A DNA stretch of 64,000 bases from Nannobrachium achirus (lineage: Eukaryota; Chordata; Actinopteri; Myctophiformes; Myctophidae): NCBI GenBank assembly GCA_963921795.1, contig OY997647.1:56372668-56436667 (forward strand). Direction: 5' to 3'. Under the pieces are notes generated by a model that ran no database searches, was not told the origin of the DNA, and saw nothing but the letters and a program-made list of their open reading frames with translations. Every line of letters starts with the position of its first letter. Position 1 is the stretch's first letter. Of this stretch, positions 1 to 10,440 are shown one piece after another. Made by a program: the position numbers and the translations under genes.

Positions 1-209
1 AGCACACGATTCCCGCGTAAGCCGGTCGATTTGACATATGGCGCAAGTGTGTGGTGCAAAAACTGTGGGAGGAGTAGCGTGCCAAACTTTGGGGAAATAC
101 ATGTGTGTCTCCATGTCTGGCTTAAGTATGAGTGATAACAATAAGTCTGCCCATGCTATGCATAGGCACACTTAACTAGAATTGACAGAGTCAATTTTGA
201 CAAGTGTGC
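1..209 (+). repeat. Partial satellite monomer (right end only)
   Basis: The window opens inside a monomer, just before the AGCACACGATTCCCG segment. It runs through the spacer to P at 210. Its spacer carries the ATACATGTGTGTCTCCATGTCTGG variant found again near 37.75 kb and, with GTGTGTCC, at 26.34 and 62.10 kb. Confidence 0.9.
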
Positions 210-1159
210 CTGCAGTGCGCGACCTTGTGCAGCGGTTTGGACGGTGAGACAATCCGCCAAGCCCGTGTTTCGTTGTGAGAGGGTCGGTCCCCGTGAAAAA
301 CGCGTTCTGGCACGAAACGGTTACGTTTCGCGCGTTTGTGATGCCCCCTATGGGTCGAAGTGGAAATGCTTTTGGGGAAACGTTGAGTATGCCACCCGCG
401 ACCCGTGGTTAAAATTCAGTGTTGACTTGACCTTTTGTTTGTGATTTATGGCTCTCGTTTGCAAAACGGGCCCCTCCCGCTAACTTTGGAAGGCCGTTAC
501 GAACGAACGGTATGGACTATCAAAATATCCTTTGACTATGTTTATTGCATGCCTTCATAGATCATGTGTACCGGTTTTTAAAACATTTGAAGAAAATATG
601 TAGGAAAAGGAGCAAAAAGTGTGTTTTGGAGAAAATTCAAGATGGCGGAAAATCTATCCCTACGCAAATGGGCGTGGCCTATATGGAGAGATGCGCCTTG
701 ACCCAAGGAATCCAGGGAAAAAATAATTTTCATTTTCCGATCTACGGTTCAAGAGTTACGGGGCAAAACGTAAAGTGAGCCGTTATAGCGCCACCATGAG
801 GATGAATGGTGTAATTATTTTTCGATTTATTCTTAAAATCATTATGAATCTGCTCTACGAGGTTTGAAACTGTAGGCCCTATGGTTTGCGATAGAAAAAT
901 ACTTGAATGTGACTTTTTTCATTGTCCCATTATAAGTCAATGGGGAAAAATTAATTCACTAATAAATTAATATAAATTAAACTATAGAACCTTTCTCTTA
1001 GCAAGTTACTAGCACACGATTCCCGAGTAAGCCGGTCGTTTTGACATATGGCGCGAGTGTGTGGTGCAAAAACTGTGGGAGGAGTAGCGTGCCGAAGTTT
1101 AGAGAGTGCGCTTGTAAAGTCAATACTAGAATTGACAGAGTCAATTTTGACAAGTGTGC
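210..1159 (+). repeat. Single monomer, 950 bp, T-type
   Basis: CTGCAG is followed by TGCGCGACCTTGTGCAGCGG (the T-type left end, lacking the GCGCG..CGCGC stem). The body landmark is at 566. The right spacer is the short form (AGAGAGTGCGCTTGTAAAG), without the CTATGCATAG palindrome. Near-identical blocks lie at 40920-41869 and 49318-50267, and the start of another begins at 63660. Confidence 0.93.
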
Positions 1160-1864
1160 CTGCAGTGCGCGACCTTGTGCAGCGGTTTGGACGGTGAGAC
1201 AATCCGCCAAGTCGCCCGTGTTTCGTTGTGAGAGGGTCGGTCCCCGTGAAAAACGCGTTCCGGCACGAAACGGTTACGTTTCGCGCGTTTGTGACGCCCC
1301 CTATGGGTCGAAGTGGAAATGCTTTTGGGGAAACGTTGAGTATGCCACCTGCGACCTGTGGTTGAAATTCAGTGTTGACTCGACCTATTGTTTGTGATTT
1401 ATGGCTATCGTTTGCGAAATGTGCCCCTCCCTCTAACTTTGGAAGCGCGTTACGAACGAACGGTATGGACTATCAAAATATCCTTTGACTATGTTTATTG
1501 CGTGGCTTCATAGATCACGTGTACCGGTTTTTAAGACATTTGAAGAAAATATGAAGGAAAAGGAGCAAAAAGTGTGTTTTGGAGAAAATCAAAGATGGCG
1601 GAAAATCTATCCATACGCAAATGGGCGTGGCCTATATGGGGAGATGCGTCTTAAAACAAGGAATCCAGGGAAAAAATAATTTTAATTTTCCGATCTACGG
1701 TTCAAGAGTTACGGGGCAAAACGTAAAGTTGGCCGTTATAGCGCCACCATGAGGCCGAGTGATGTAATTATTGTTTGATTAATTCTTACAATCATTATGA
1801 ACCTCCTCTCCAAGTCTTGAAACTGTAGCCCCTATGGTTTGCGAGAGAAAAATAATTGAATGTG
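1160..1864 (+). repeat. Satellite monomer truncated by insert
   Basis: A T-type left end and body (landmark 1519) run to AATTGAATGTG, where foreign DNA begins. The corresponding segment at 41870-42574 has the same length (705 bp), but its body is a different variant. The two are therefore mosaic copies rather than a clean duplicate. Confidence 0.88.
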
Positions 1865-1999
1865 CAGCAGCAGCAGTTCCTGGTGTGTCAGGTTACTCAC
1901 TGGGGGAGAATTTCTTGGATAGAGCGACATCTATGGACGGGGACCTACTGACTGGTTCTAGAGGCTTCCAGCCTACCGTACTTCCAGGGGGTGGGGGTG

Positions 2000-2022
2000 G
2001 GCAGCGGCCTTCGGCCGCTGCC
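2000..2022. repeat. Perfect 10-bp inverted repeat with TTC loop
   Basis: GGCAGCGGCC is followed by TTC and then its exact reverse complement GGCCGCTGCC. It is preserved in insert 2 at 42716-42738. A G-rich run (GGGGGTGGGGGTGGG) lies just upstream in both copies. Confidence 0.9.
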
Positions 2023-2136
2023 TGAGCACGCAAGTCCGGCTTGGTGCCGTCCCCCCACCTCGGCGCCTGACTCTGGCTGGAGCTTTACAAGAAAAACAAA
2101 CAAAAAAAAAAGCCAGCTGCTGAGCTGACCTGCGCA

Positions 2137-2212
2137 GCGTGCGTGCGTGCGTGCGTGCGTTTGTTCAGTGCAATGTGAATGCATGTGACTTAGGAAGATA
2201 GATAGATAGATA
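2137..2212. repeat. (GTGC)n and (GATA)n microsatellites in insert 1
   Basis: A GCGTGC run spans about 2137-2161 and GATAGATAGATAGATA spans about 2196-2212. The matching tracts in insert 2 (about 42853-42871 and 42906-42923) differ in the (GTGC)n length, as expected for microsatellite slippage after duplication. Confidence 0.85.
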
Positions 2213-2349
2213 CGTAATAAACATGATTTGGTACAAGCTCAACTAAAAGGAGATCCTAGTAATGTTGTTGGCTTATTTCCACAGGGAAGTCATTCACGAA
2301 TGAACTAATTATTGATATATGACTGTCATAGGTATACAGTGTCATTGAC

Positions 2350-2394
2350 AGTACAGCACACTAAGGTACAGTACAGTACAGTACACTACAGTAA
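2350..2394. repeat. Short TACAG minisatellite in insert 1
   Basis: About nine degenerate copies of the pentamer GTACA/TACAG follow GTCATTGACA. The same pentamer makes up most of the insert at 8228-8507. Insert 2 stops matching at this point. Confidence 0.8.
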
Positions 2395-2882
2395 GGAAGC
2401 GGGCGTGAACTCTAGACCTGAGCCACTCGAAGGGCCGCAAACTTCTAGTATATCAGAACCGCCAACAAACACATTAATGTTATCCACTCACTCACACCAT
2501 CGCCTCACACCACAGGTAAAAACGCATGGTCCATTAATTAGCCTAGACACTGTACCAATTGAAACATGAAAGGCATAGGCTACAGATTACATAACTGCAA
2601 AGACCATCAGAGAAAGTCACTGACGTGGCCAGAACTGCTGCTGTTTAGCCGAATATAGTCCAAATGTTTTATACTTCCACCACGGACGGTTCCACAACTG
2701 ACAGACAACTGTCTGCTTAGGGGCCAGGGCCTAGACTTTCAATCATGATTTCCCCTGTCTTTTATGACATTATCACAGTGTGAGCAGATGAGTCAATCAA
2801 ATATTGATCAGCACCACAGCATGCCTGGTCACACTGACTCACCTTACAACCCTCTGCTAAAACCGTTTCGCGCGTGCGTGGT

Positions 2883-3830
2883 GAGAGGGTCGGTCCCCGT
2901 GAAAAACGCGTTCTGGCACGAAACGGTTACGTTTCGCGCGTTTGTGACGCCCCCTAGGGGTCGAAGTGGAAATGCTTTTGGGGATTTGTTGAGTATGCCA
3001 CCCGCAACCTGTGGTTAAAAATCTGTGTTGACTCGACCTTTTGTTTGTGATTTATGGCTATGGTTTGCGAAACGGGCCCCTCCTGCTAACTTTGGAAGCG
3101 CGTTACGAACGAACGGTATGGACTATCGAAATATCCTTTGACTATGTTTATCGCATGGCTTCATAGATCATGTGTACCGGTTTTTAAGACATTTGAAGAA
3201 AATATGTTGGAAAAGGAGCAAAAAGTGTGTTTTGGAGAAAATTCAAGATGGCGGAAAATCTATCCTGGCGCAAATGGGCGTGGCCTATATCGGGAGATGC
3301 GTCTTGACCCAAGGAATCCAGGGAAAAAATAATTTTAATTTTCCGACCTACGGTTCAACAGTTACAGGCCAAAACGTAAACTGGGCTGTTATAGCGCCAC
3401 CATGAGGCCAAATGACACTATTATTTTTTATTTAATCCTTGAAATCATTATGAACCTCCTCTCCAAGTCTTGAAACTGTAGCCCCTATGGTTTGCGTTAG
3501 AAAAATAATTGAATGTGAGTTTTTGCGATTCCCATTATAAGTCAATGGGGAAAGGAAAGGGTTAATTAATTCACTAATAAATTAATATCAATTAAACTAT
3601 AGAACCTTTCTCTTAGCAACTTACTAGCACACGATTCCCGAGTAAGCCGGTCGATTTGACATATGGCGCGAGTGTGTGGTGCAAAAACTGTGGGAGGAGT
3701 AGCGTGCCAAACTTTGGGGAAATACATGTGTGTGTGTCTGGCTTAAGTATGAGTGATAACAATAAGTCTGCCCATGCTATGCATAGGCACACTTAACTAG
3801 AATTGACAGAGTCAATTTTGACAAGTGTGC
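2883..3830 (+). repeat. Satellite resumes after insert 1
   Basis: The monomer resumes at GAGAGGGTCGGTCCCC. The body landmark is at 3172, and the long spacer with ACATGTGTGTGTCTGG leads to P at 3831. The preceding P and hairpin segment are missing, lost with the insertion. Confidence 0.88.
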
Positions 3831-5281
3831 CTGCAGCGCGCTAAATGCGCGACCTCGTGCGGCGGTTCGGACCGTGAGACCGTCCGCCGAGTCGTCCGCG
3901 TTTCGTCGTGAGAGGGTCGGTCCCCGTGAAAAACGCGTTCTGGCACGAAACGGTTACGTTTCGCGCGTTTGTGACGCCCCCTAGGGGTCGAAGTGGAAAT
4001 GCTTTTGGGGAATCGTTGAGTATGCCGCATGCGACCTGTGGTTGAAATTCAGTGTTGACTCGACCTATTGTTTGTGATTTATGGCTATCGTTTGCGAAAC
4101 GGGCCCCTCCCGCTAACTTTGGAAGCGCGTTACGAACGAACGGTACGGACTATCGAAATATCCTTTGACTATGTTTATCGCGTGGCTTCATAGATCATGT
4201 GTACCGGTTTTTAAGACATTTGAAGAAAATATGTAGGAAAAGGAGCAAAAAGTGTGTTTTGGAGAAAATTTGAAATGGTGAAAAATCTTCCCATGTGCAA
4301 ATTGGCGTGTCCTATATGGAGAGATGCGTCGTGACCCAAGGAATCCAGGGAAAAAAGAATTTTAATTCTCCGACCTATGGTTCAAGAGTTACGAGGCAAG
4401 TGGTCCGTTATAGCGCCACCATGTGGCCAATTGGAAATGCTTTTGGGGATCGTTGAGTATGCCACCCCCGACCTGTGGTTGAAATTCAGTGTTGACTGGA
4501 CCTTTTGTTTGTGATTTATGGCTATTGTTTGCAAAACGGGCCCCTTTCGCTAACTTTGGAAGCACGTTACGAACAAACGTAATGGACTATCGCAATATCC
4601 CTTGAGTATGTTCATTGCATGGGTTCATAGATCATGTGTACCGTTTTTTGTGCAATTTGAAGAAAATATGTCGGAAAAGGAACAAAAAGTGTGTTTTGGA
4701 GAAAATTCAAGATGGCGGAAAATCTATCCTGGCGCAAATGGGCGTGGCCTATATCGGGAGATGCGTCTTGACCCAAGGAATCCAGGGAAAAAATAATTTT
4801 AATTTTCCGACCTACGGTTCAACAGTTACAGGCCAAAACGTAAAGTGGCCTGTTATAGCGCCACCATGAGGCCGAGTGATGTAATTATTTTTTGATTAAT
4901 TCTTACAATCATTATGAACCTCCTCTCCAAGTCTTGAAACTGTAGCCCCTATGGTTTGCGAGAGAAAAATAATTGAATGTGAATTTTTGCTTTCTCCCAT
5001 TATAAGTCAATGGGGACAATTTAATTCACTAATAAATTAATATAAATTAAACTCTAGAACCTTTCTCTTAGCAAGTTACTAGCACACCATTCCCGAGTAA
5101 GCCGGTCGATTTGACATATGGCGCGAGTGTGTGGTGCAAAAACTGTGGGAGGAGTAGCGTGCCAAACTTTGGGGAAAAGCATGGACATACATACATAAAT
5201 ATGAGCGATTGCAATAAGTTGCCAATGCTATGCATAGGCACACTTAACTAGAATTGACAGAGTCAATTTTGACAAGTGTGC
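3831..5281 (+). repeat. Composite block, 1451 bp (two bodies)
   Basis: Landmarks lie at 4199 and 4636. The first body is the diverged beta form (GAAATGGTGAAAAATCTTCC). It joins at about 4430/4431 (GGCCAA|TTGGAAATGC) straight into the middle of a second monomer, omitting about 577 bp including a P module. It carries the CCCCTTTCGC variant, which links it to 46416-49317 and 62209-63659. Confidence 0.93.
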
Positions 5282-6289
5282 CTGCAGCGCGCTAAATGCG
5301 CGACGTTGCGTAGCGGTTTGGACGGTGAGACAATCCGCCGAGTCGTCCGCGTTTCGTTGTGAGAGGGTCGGTCCCCGTGAAAAACGCCTTACGGCACGAA
5401 ACGGTTACGTTTCGCGCGTTTGTGACGCCCCCTAGGGGTCGAAGTGGAAATGCTTTTGGGGATCCGTTGAGTATGCCACCCCCGACTTCTGGTTGAAATT
5501 CGGTGTTGACTCGACCTGTTGTTTGTGATTTATGGCTGTTGTTTGTGAAACGTGCCCCTCCCGCTAACTTTGGAAGCGCGTTACGAACAAACGGTATGGA
5601 CTATCAAAATATCCTTTGACTATGTTTCTCGCAAGGCTTCAAAGATCATGTGTACCGGTTTTTAAGACATTTGAAGAAAATATGTAGGAAAAGGAGCAAA
5701 AAGTGTGTTTTGGAGAAAATTCAAGATGGCGGAAAATCTACCCATACGCAAATGGGCGGGGCCTATATGGGGAGATGCGTCATGACCCAAGGAATCCAGG
5801 GAAAAAATAATTTTCATTTTCCGAGCTACGGTTCAAGTGTTACAGGCCAAAACGTAAACTGGGCTGTTATAGCGCCACCATGAGGCCAAATGACACTATT
5901 ATTTATTATTTAATCCTTGCAATCATTATGAACCTCCTATCCAAGTCTTGAAACTGTAGCCCCTATGGTTTGCGAGAGAAAAATAATTTAATGCGATTCC
6001 CATTATAAGTCAATGGGGAAAATTAATTCACTAATAAATTAATATCAATTAAACTATAGAACCTTTCTCTTAGCAACTTGATAGCACACCATTCCCGAGT
6101 AACCCGGTCGGTTTGACATATGGCGCGAGTGTGTGGTGCAAAAACTGTGGGAGGAGTAGCGTGCCAAACTTTTGGGGAATTGCATGGACAGACTTAAATA
6201 AATAAATATGAGCGAGAACAATAAGTGTCCCCATGCTATGCATAGGCACACTTAACTAGAATTGACAGGGTCAATTTTGACAAGTGTGC
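5282..6289 (+). repeat. Single monomer, 1008 bp
   Basis: The left end is C-type (CTGCAGCGCGCTAAATGCGCG) and the landmark is at 5650. The long spacer reads GCATGGACAGACTTAAATAAATAAATATGAGCG before P at 6290. Confidence 0.92.
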
Positions 6290-7255
6290 CTGCAGTGCAG
6301 CTCGCTAAACGCGCGACCTCGTGCGGCGGTTCGGACCGTGAGACCTTCCGCCGAGTCGTCCGCGTTTCGTCGTGAGAGGGTCGGTCCCCGTGAAAAACGC
6401 GTTCTGGCACGAAACGGTTACGTTTCGCGCGTTTGTGACGCCCCCTAGGGGTCGAAGTGGAAATGCTTTTGGGGATCCGTTGAGTATGCCACCCCCGACC
6501 TGTGGTTGAAATTCAGTGTTGACTCGACCTATTGTTTGTGATTTATGGCTATTGTTTGCGAAACGTGCCCCTCCCGCTAACTTTGGAAGCGCGTTACGAA
6601 CGAACGGTATGGACTATCGAAATATCCTTTGACTATGTTTATCGCGTGGCTTCATAGATCATGTGTACCGGTTTTTAAGACCTTTGAAGAAAATATGTAG
6701 GAAAAGGAGCAAAAAGTGTGTTTTGGAGAAAATTCAAGATGGCGGAAAATCTATCCCTACGCAAATGGGCGTGGCCTAAATCGGGAGATGCGTCTTGACC
6801 CACGGAATCCAGGGAAAAAATAATTTTAATTTTCCGATCTACGGTTCAAGAGTTACGGGGCAAAACGTAAAGTGGGCTGTTATAGCGCCACCATGAGGCC
6901 AAATGACACTATTATTTTTTATTTAATCCTTGACATCATTATGAACCTCCTCTCCAAGTCTTGAAACTGTAGCCCCTATGGTTTGCGAGAGAAAAATAAT
7001 TGAATGTGAGTTTTTGTGATTCCCATTATAAGTCAATGGGGAAAATTAATTCACTAATAAATTCATATCAATTAAACTATAGAACCTTTCTCTTAGCAAG
7101 TTACTAGCACACGATTCCCGAGTAAGCCGGTCGATTTGACATATGGCGCGAGTGTGTGGTGCAAAAACTGTGGGAGGAGTAGCGTGCCAAACTTTGGGAA
7201 AGTGTGCTTGTAGATTCAACACTAGAATTGACAGAGTCAATTTTGACAAGTGTGC
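6290..7255 (+). repeat. Single monomer, 966 bp
   Basis: The left end is CTGCAGTGCAGCTCGC and the landmark is at 6663. It has the short spacer form (GGGAAAGTGTGCTTGTAGATTC) before P at 7256, so the CTATGCATAG palindrome is absent. Confidence 0.92.
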
Positions 7256-8214
7256 CTGCAGCGCGCTAAATGCGCGACCTCGTGCGGCGGTTCGGACCGC
7301 GAGACCGTCCGCCGAGTCGTCCGCGTTTCGTCGTGAGAGGGTCGGTCCCCGTGAAAAACGCGTTCCGGCACGAAACGGTTACGTTTCGCGCGTTTGTGAC
7401 GCCCCCTAGGGGTCGAAGTGGAAATGCTTTTGGGGATTCGTTGAGTATGCCACCCCCGACCTGTGGTTGAAATTCAGTGTTGACGCGACCTATTGTTTGT
7501 GATTTATGGCTATCGTTTGCGAAACGGGCCCCTCCCGCTAACTTTGGAAGCGCGTTACGAACGAACGGTACGGACTATCAAAATATCCTTTGACTATGTT
7601 TATCGCGTGGCTGCATAGATCATGTGTACCGGTTTTTAAGACATTTGAAGAAAATATGTGGGAAAAGGAGCAAAAAGTGTGTTTTGGAGAAAATTCAAGA
7701 TGGCGGAAAATCTACCCATACGCAAATGGTCGTGGCCTATATGGGGAGATGCGTCTTGACCCAAGGAATCCAGGGAAAAAATTTTCATTTTCCGATCTAC
7801 GGTTCAAGAGTTACGGGGCAAAACGTAAAGTGAGCCGTTATAGCGCCACCATGAGGATGAGTGGTGTAATTATTTTTCGATTTATTCTTAAAATCATTAT
7901 GAATCTCCTCTCCGAGATTTGAAACTGTAGCCCCTATGGTTTGCGAGAGAAAAATACTTGAATGTGACTTTTTGCATTGTCCCATTATAAGTCAATGGGG
8001 AAAAATTAATTCACTAATAAATTAATATCAATTAAACTATAGAACCTTTCTCTTAGCAAGTTACTAGCACACGATTCCCGAGTAAGCCGGTCGTTTTGAC
8101 ATATGGCGCGAGTGTGTGGTGCAAAAACTGTGGGAGGAGTAGCGTGCCGAAGTTTAGAGAGTGCGGTTGTAAAGTCAATACTAGAATTGACAGAGTCAAT
8201 TTTGACAAGTGTGC
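7256..8214 (+). repeat. Single monomer, 959 bp
   Basis: The left end is C-type and the landmark is at 7624. It has the short spacer (AGAGAGTGCGGTTGTAAAG). A 3-bp loss in the A-rich run of the body (GGGAAAAAATTTTC) shows that small indels accumulate. Confidence 0.92.
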
Positions 8215-8227
8215 CTGCAGCGCGCTA

Positions 8228-8507
8228 CTACCATACAGTACAGTACAGAAGACACAGTACACTACAATACAGTATGGTACAGCACACTACAGTACGGTAA
8301 GGTACAGTACACTACAGCACAGTAAGCTACAGCACAGACAGTACAGAAGATACAGTACACTACAATACAGTAAGGTACAGTACACTACAGCAGAGTAAGG
8401 TACAGTACAGTACAGTACAGTACAGTACAGTACAGTACAGTACAGAAGAGAGAGTACAATACAGTACGGTACGGTACAGTACAATACAGTGCAGTAAAGT
8501 ACAGCAC
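8228..8507. repeat. Degenerate TACAG pentamer minisatellite
   Basis: About 280 bp built from GTACA/TACAG pentamers with scattered substitutions. A homogeneous core (uninterrupted GTACA copies) spans about 8400-8443. The periodicity opens spurious reading frames on both strands that translate to YCTVL-like repeats and are not genes. Confidence 0.93.
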
Positions 8508-8527
8508 AGCTCAATCGCAATGCCTGT
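8508..8527. other. Shared right border of two inserts
   Basis: AGCTCAATCGCAATGCCTGT lies between the TACAG minisatellite and resumed satellite. The same 20 bases with one change (G to A) end the unrelated-looking insert at 36414-36433. This suggests a common origin for the two insert right ends. Confidence 0.7.
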
Positions 8528-9439
8528 GTCTGAAACGCGTTCTGCCACGAAACGGTTACGTTTCGCGCGTTTGTGACGCCCCCTAGGGGTCGAAGTGGAA
8601 ATGCTTTTGGGGATTCGTTGAGTATGCCACCCCCGACCTGTGGTTGAAATTCGGTGGTGACTCGACTTATTGTTTGTGATTTATGGCTATCGTTTGTGAA
8701 ACGGGCCCCTCCCGCTAACTTTGGAAGCGCGTTACGAACAAACGGTATGGACTATCGAAATATCCTTTGACTATGTTTATCGCGTGGCTTCATAGATCAT
8801 GTGTACCGGTTTTTAAGACATTTGAAGAAAATATGTAGGAAAAGGAGCAAAAAGTGTGTTTTGGACAAAATTCAAGATGGCGGAAAATCTATCCATACGC
8901 AAATGGGCGTGGCCTATATGGGGAGATGCGTCATGACCCAAGGAATCCAGGGAAAAAATAATTTTCATTTTCCGACCTACGGTTCAAGAGTTACGGGGCA
9001 AAACGTAAAGTTGGCCGTTATAGCGCCACCATGAGGCCGAGTGATGTCATTATTTTTTGATTAATTCTTACAATCATTATGAACCTACTCTCCAAGTCTT
9101 GAAACTGTAGCCCCTATGGTTTGCGAGAGAAAAATAATTGAATGCGATTCCCATTATAAGTCAATGGGGAAAATTAATTCACTAATAAATTAATATCAAT
9201 TAAACTATAGAACCTTTCTCTTAGCAACTTGATAGCACACCATTCCCGAGTAAGCCAGTCGATTTGACATATGGCGCGAGTGTGTGGTGCAAAAACTGTG
9301 GGAGGAGTAGCGTGCCAAACTTTGGGGAAAAGTATGGACAGACTTAAGTAAGTAAATATGAGCGATAACAATAAGTCTGCCCATGCTATGCATAGGCACA
9401 CTTAACTAGAATTGACAGAGTCAATTTTGACAAGTGTGC

Positions 9440-10440
9440 CTGCAGTGCGCGACCTCGTGCAGCGGTTTGGACGGTGAGACAATCCGCCGAGTCGCCCGCG
9501 CTTCGTTGTGAGAGGGTCGGTCCCCGTGAAAAACGCGTTCTGGCACGAAACGGTTACGTTTCGCGCGTTTGTGACGCCCCCTATGGGTCGAAGTGGAAAT
9601 GCTTTTGGGGAAACGTTGAGTATGCCACCCGCGACCCGTGGTTAAAATTCAGTGTTGACTTGACCTTTTGTTTGTGATTTATGGCTCTCGTTTGCGAAAC
9701 GGGCCCCTCCCGCTAACTTTGGAAGGCCGTTACGAACGAACGGTATGGACTATCGAGATATCCTTTGACTATGTTTATTGCATGCCTTCATAGATCATGT
9801 GTACCGGTTTTTAAAGCATTTGAAGAAAATATGTAGGAAAAGGAGCAAAAAGTGTGTTTTGGAGAAAATTCAAGATGGCGGAAAATCTACCCATACGCAA
9901 ATGGGCGTGGCCTATATGGGGAGATGCGTCTTGACCCAAGGAATCCAGGGAAAAAATAATTTTCATTTTCCGACCTACGGTTCAACAGTTACAGGCCAAA
10001 ACGTAAACTGGGCTGTTATAGCGCCACCATGAGGCCAAATGACACTATTATTTATTATTTAATCCTTGAAATCATTATGAACCTCCTCTCCAAGTCTTGA
10101 AACTGTAGCCCCTATGGTTTGCGAGAGAAAAATAAGTTTTGCGATTCCCATTATAAGTCAATGGGGAAAATTAATTCACTAATAAATTATTATCAATTAA
10201 ACTATAGAACCTTTCTCTTAGCAACTTGATAGCACACGATTCCCGATGAAGCCGGTCGATTTGACATATGGCGCGAGTGTGTGGTGCCAAAACTGTGGGA
10301 GGAGTAGCGTGCCAAACTTTGGGGAAAAGTATGGACAGAAAGACTTAAATAAATATATATGAGCGATAACAATAAGTCTGCCCATGCTATGCATAGGCAC
10401 ACTTAACTAGAATTGACAGAGTCAATTTTGACAAGTGTGC
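9440..10440 (+). repeat. Single monomer, 1001 bp, T-type
   Basis: The left end is T-type (TGCGCGACCTCGTGCAGCGG) and the landmark is at 9799. The long spacer reads GTATGGACAGAAAGACTTAAAT. P at 10441 starts the higher-order repeat. Confidence 0.92.

Larger units (their letters stand above)
1865..2882. mobile_element. Non-satellite insert 1 (unclassified, about 1.0 kb)
   Basis: Sequence unrelated to the satellite replaces the stretch from after AATTGAATGTG to before GAGAGGGTCGG of the monomer. It starts with (CAG)4 and holds a G-rich tract, a 10-bp perfect hairpin (2000-2022), a short A-rich run, a (GTGC)n tract, a (GATA)n tract, a TACAG minisatellite (about 2350-2394) and then about 470 bp with no recognisable feature. 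There is no coding domain. CAGCAGCAGTTCCTGG at the left end has an imperfect inverted match, CCAGAACTGCTGCTG, at 2629-2643, which could be a terminal repeat or just CAG-rich coincidence. About the first 490 bp recur at 42575-43067. Transposon remnant is a guess. Confidence 0.6.
8215..9439 (+). repeat. Monomer interrupted by TACAG minisatellite, 1225 bp
   Basis: P and the CGCGCTA start are followed by the insert at 8228-8527. Satellite resumes near 8530 (TGAAACGCGTTCTGCC), so about 130 bp of the hairpin-rich segment is missing. The landmark is at 8801. Confidence 0.9.

Noticed and set aside
1865-2643. Terminal inverted repeats defining a DNA transposon in insert 1
   Set aside because: The 15-bp match needs a gap and is CAG-rich. 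It is not at both insert edges, no target-site duplication is seen and insert 2 lacks the right partner. Kept only as a possibility.
3340-3372. GGTTCAAGAGTT / GGTTCAACAGTT as a Pol III B box, suggesting a tRNA or SINE origin
   Set aside because: It lacks the terminal CC of the B box. No A box lies at suitable spacing and no cloverleaf can be drawn.
4602-4869. Repeated 64-aa and 84-aa open frames as genes (also at 11841, 13292, 14743, 17028 and many more)
   Set aside because: They occur once per satellite body and overlap in two frames. Many use non-ATG starts, several copies are frameshifted or stopped, and no known domain is visible. They are by-products of repetition.
8287-8548. Minus-strand frames rich in YCTVLYC repeats
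   Set aside because: Direct translation of the TACAG pentamer minisatellite.
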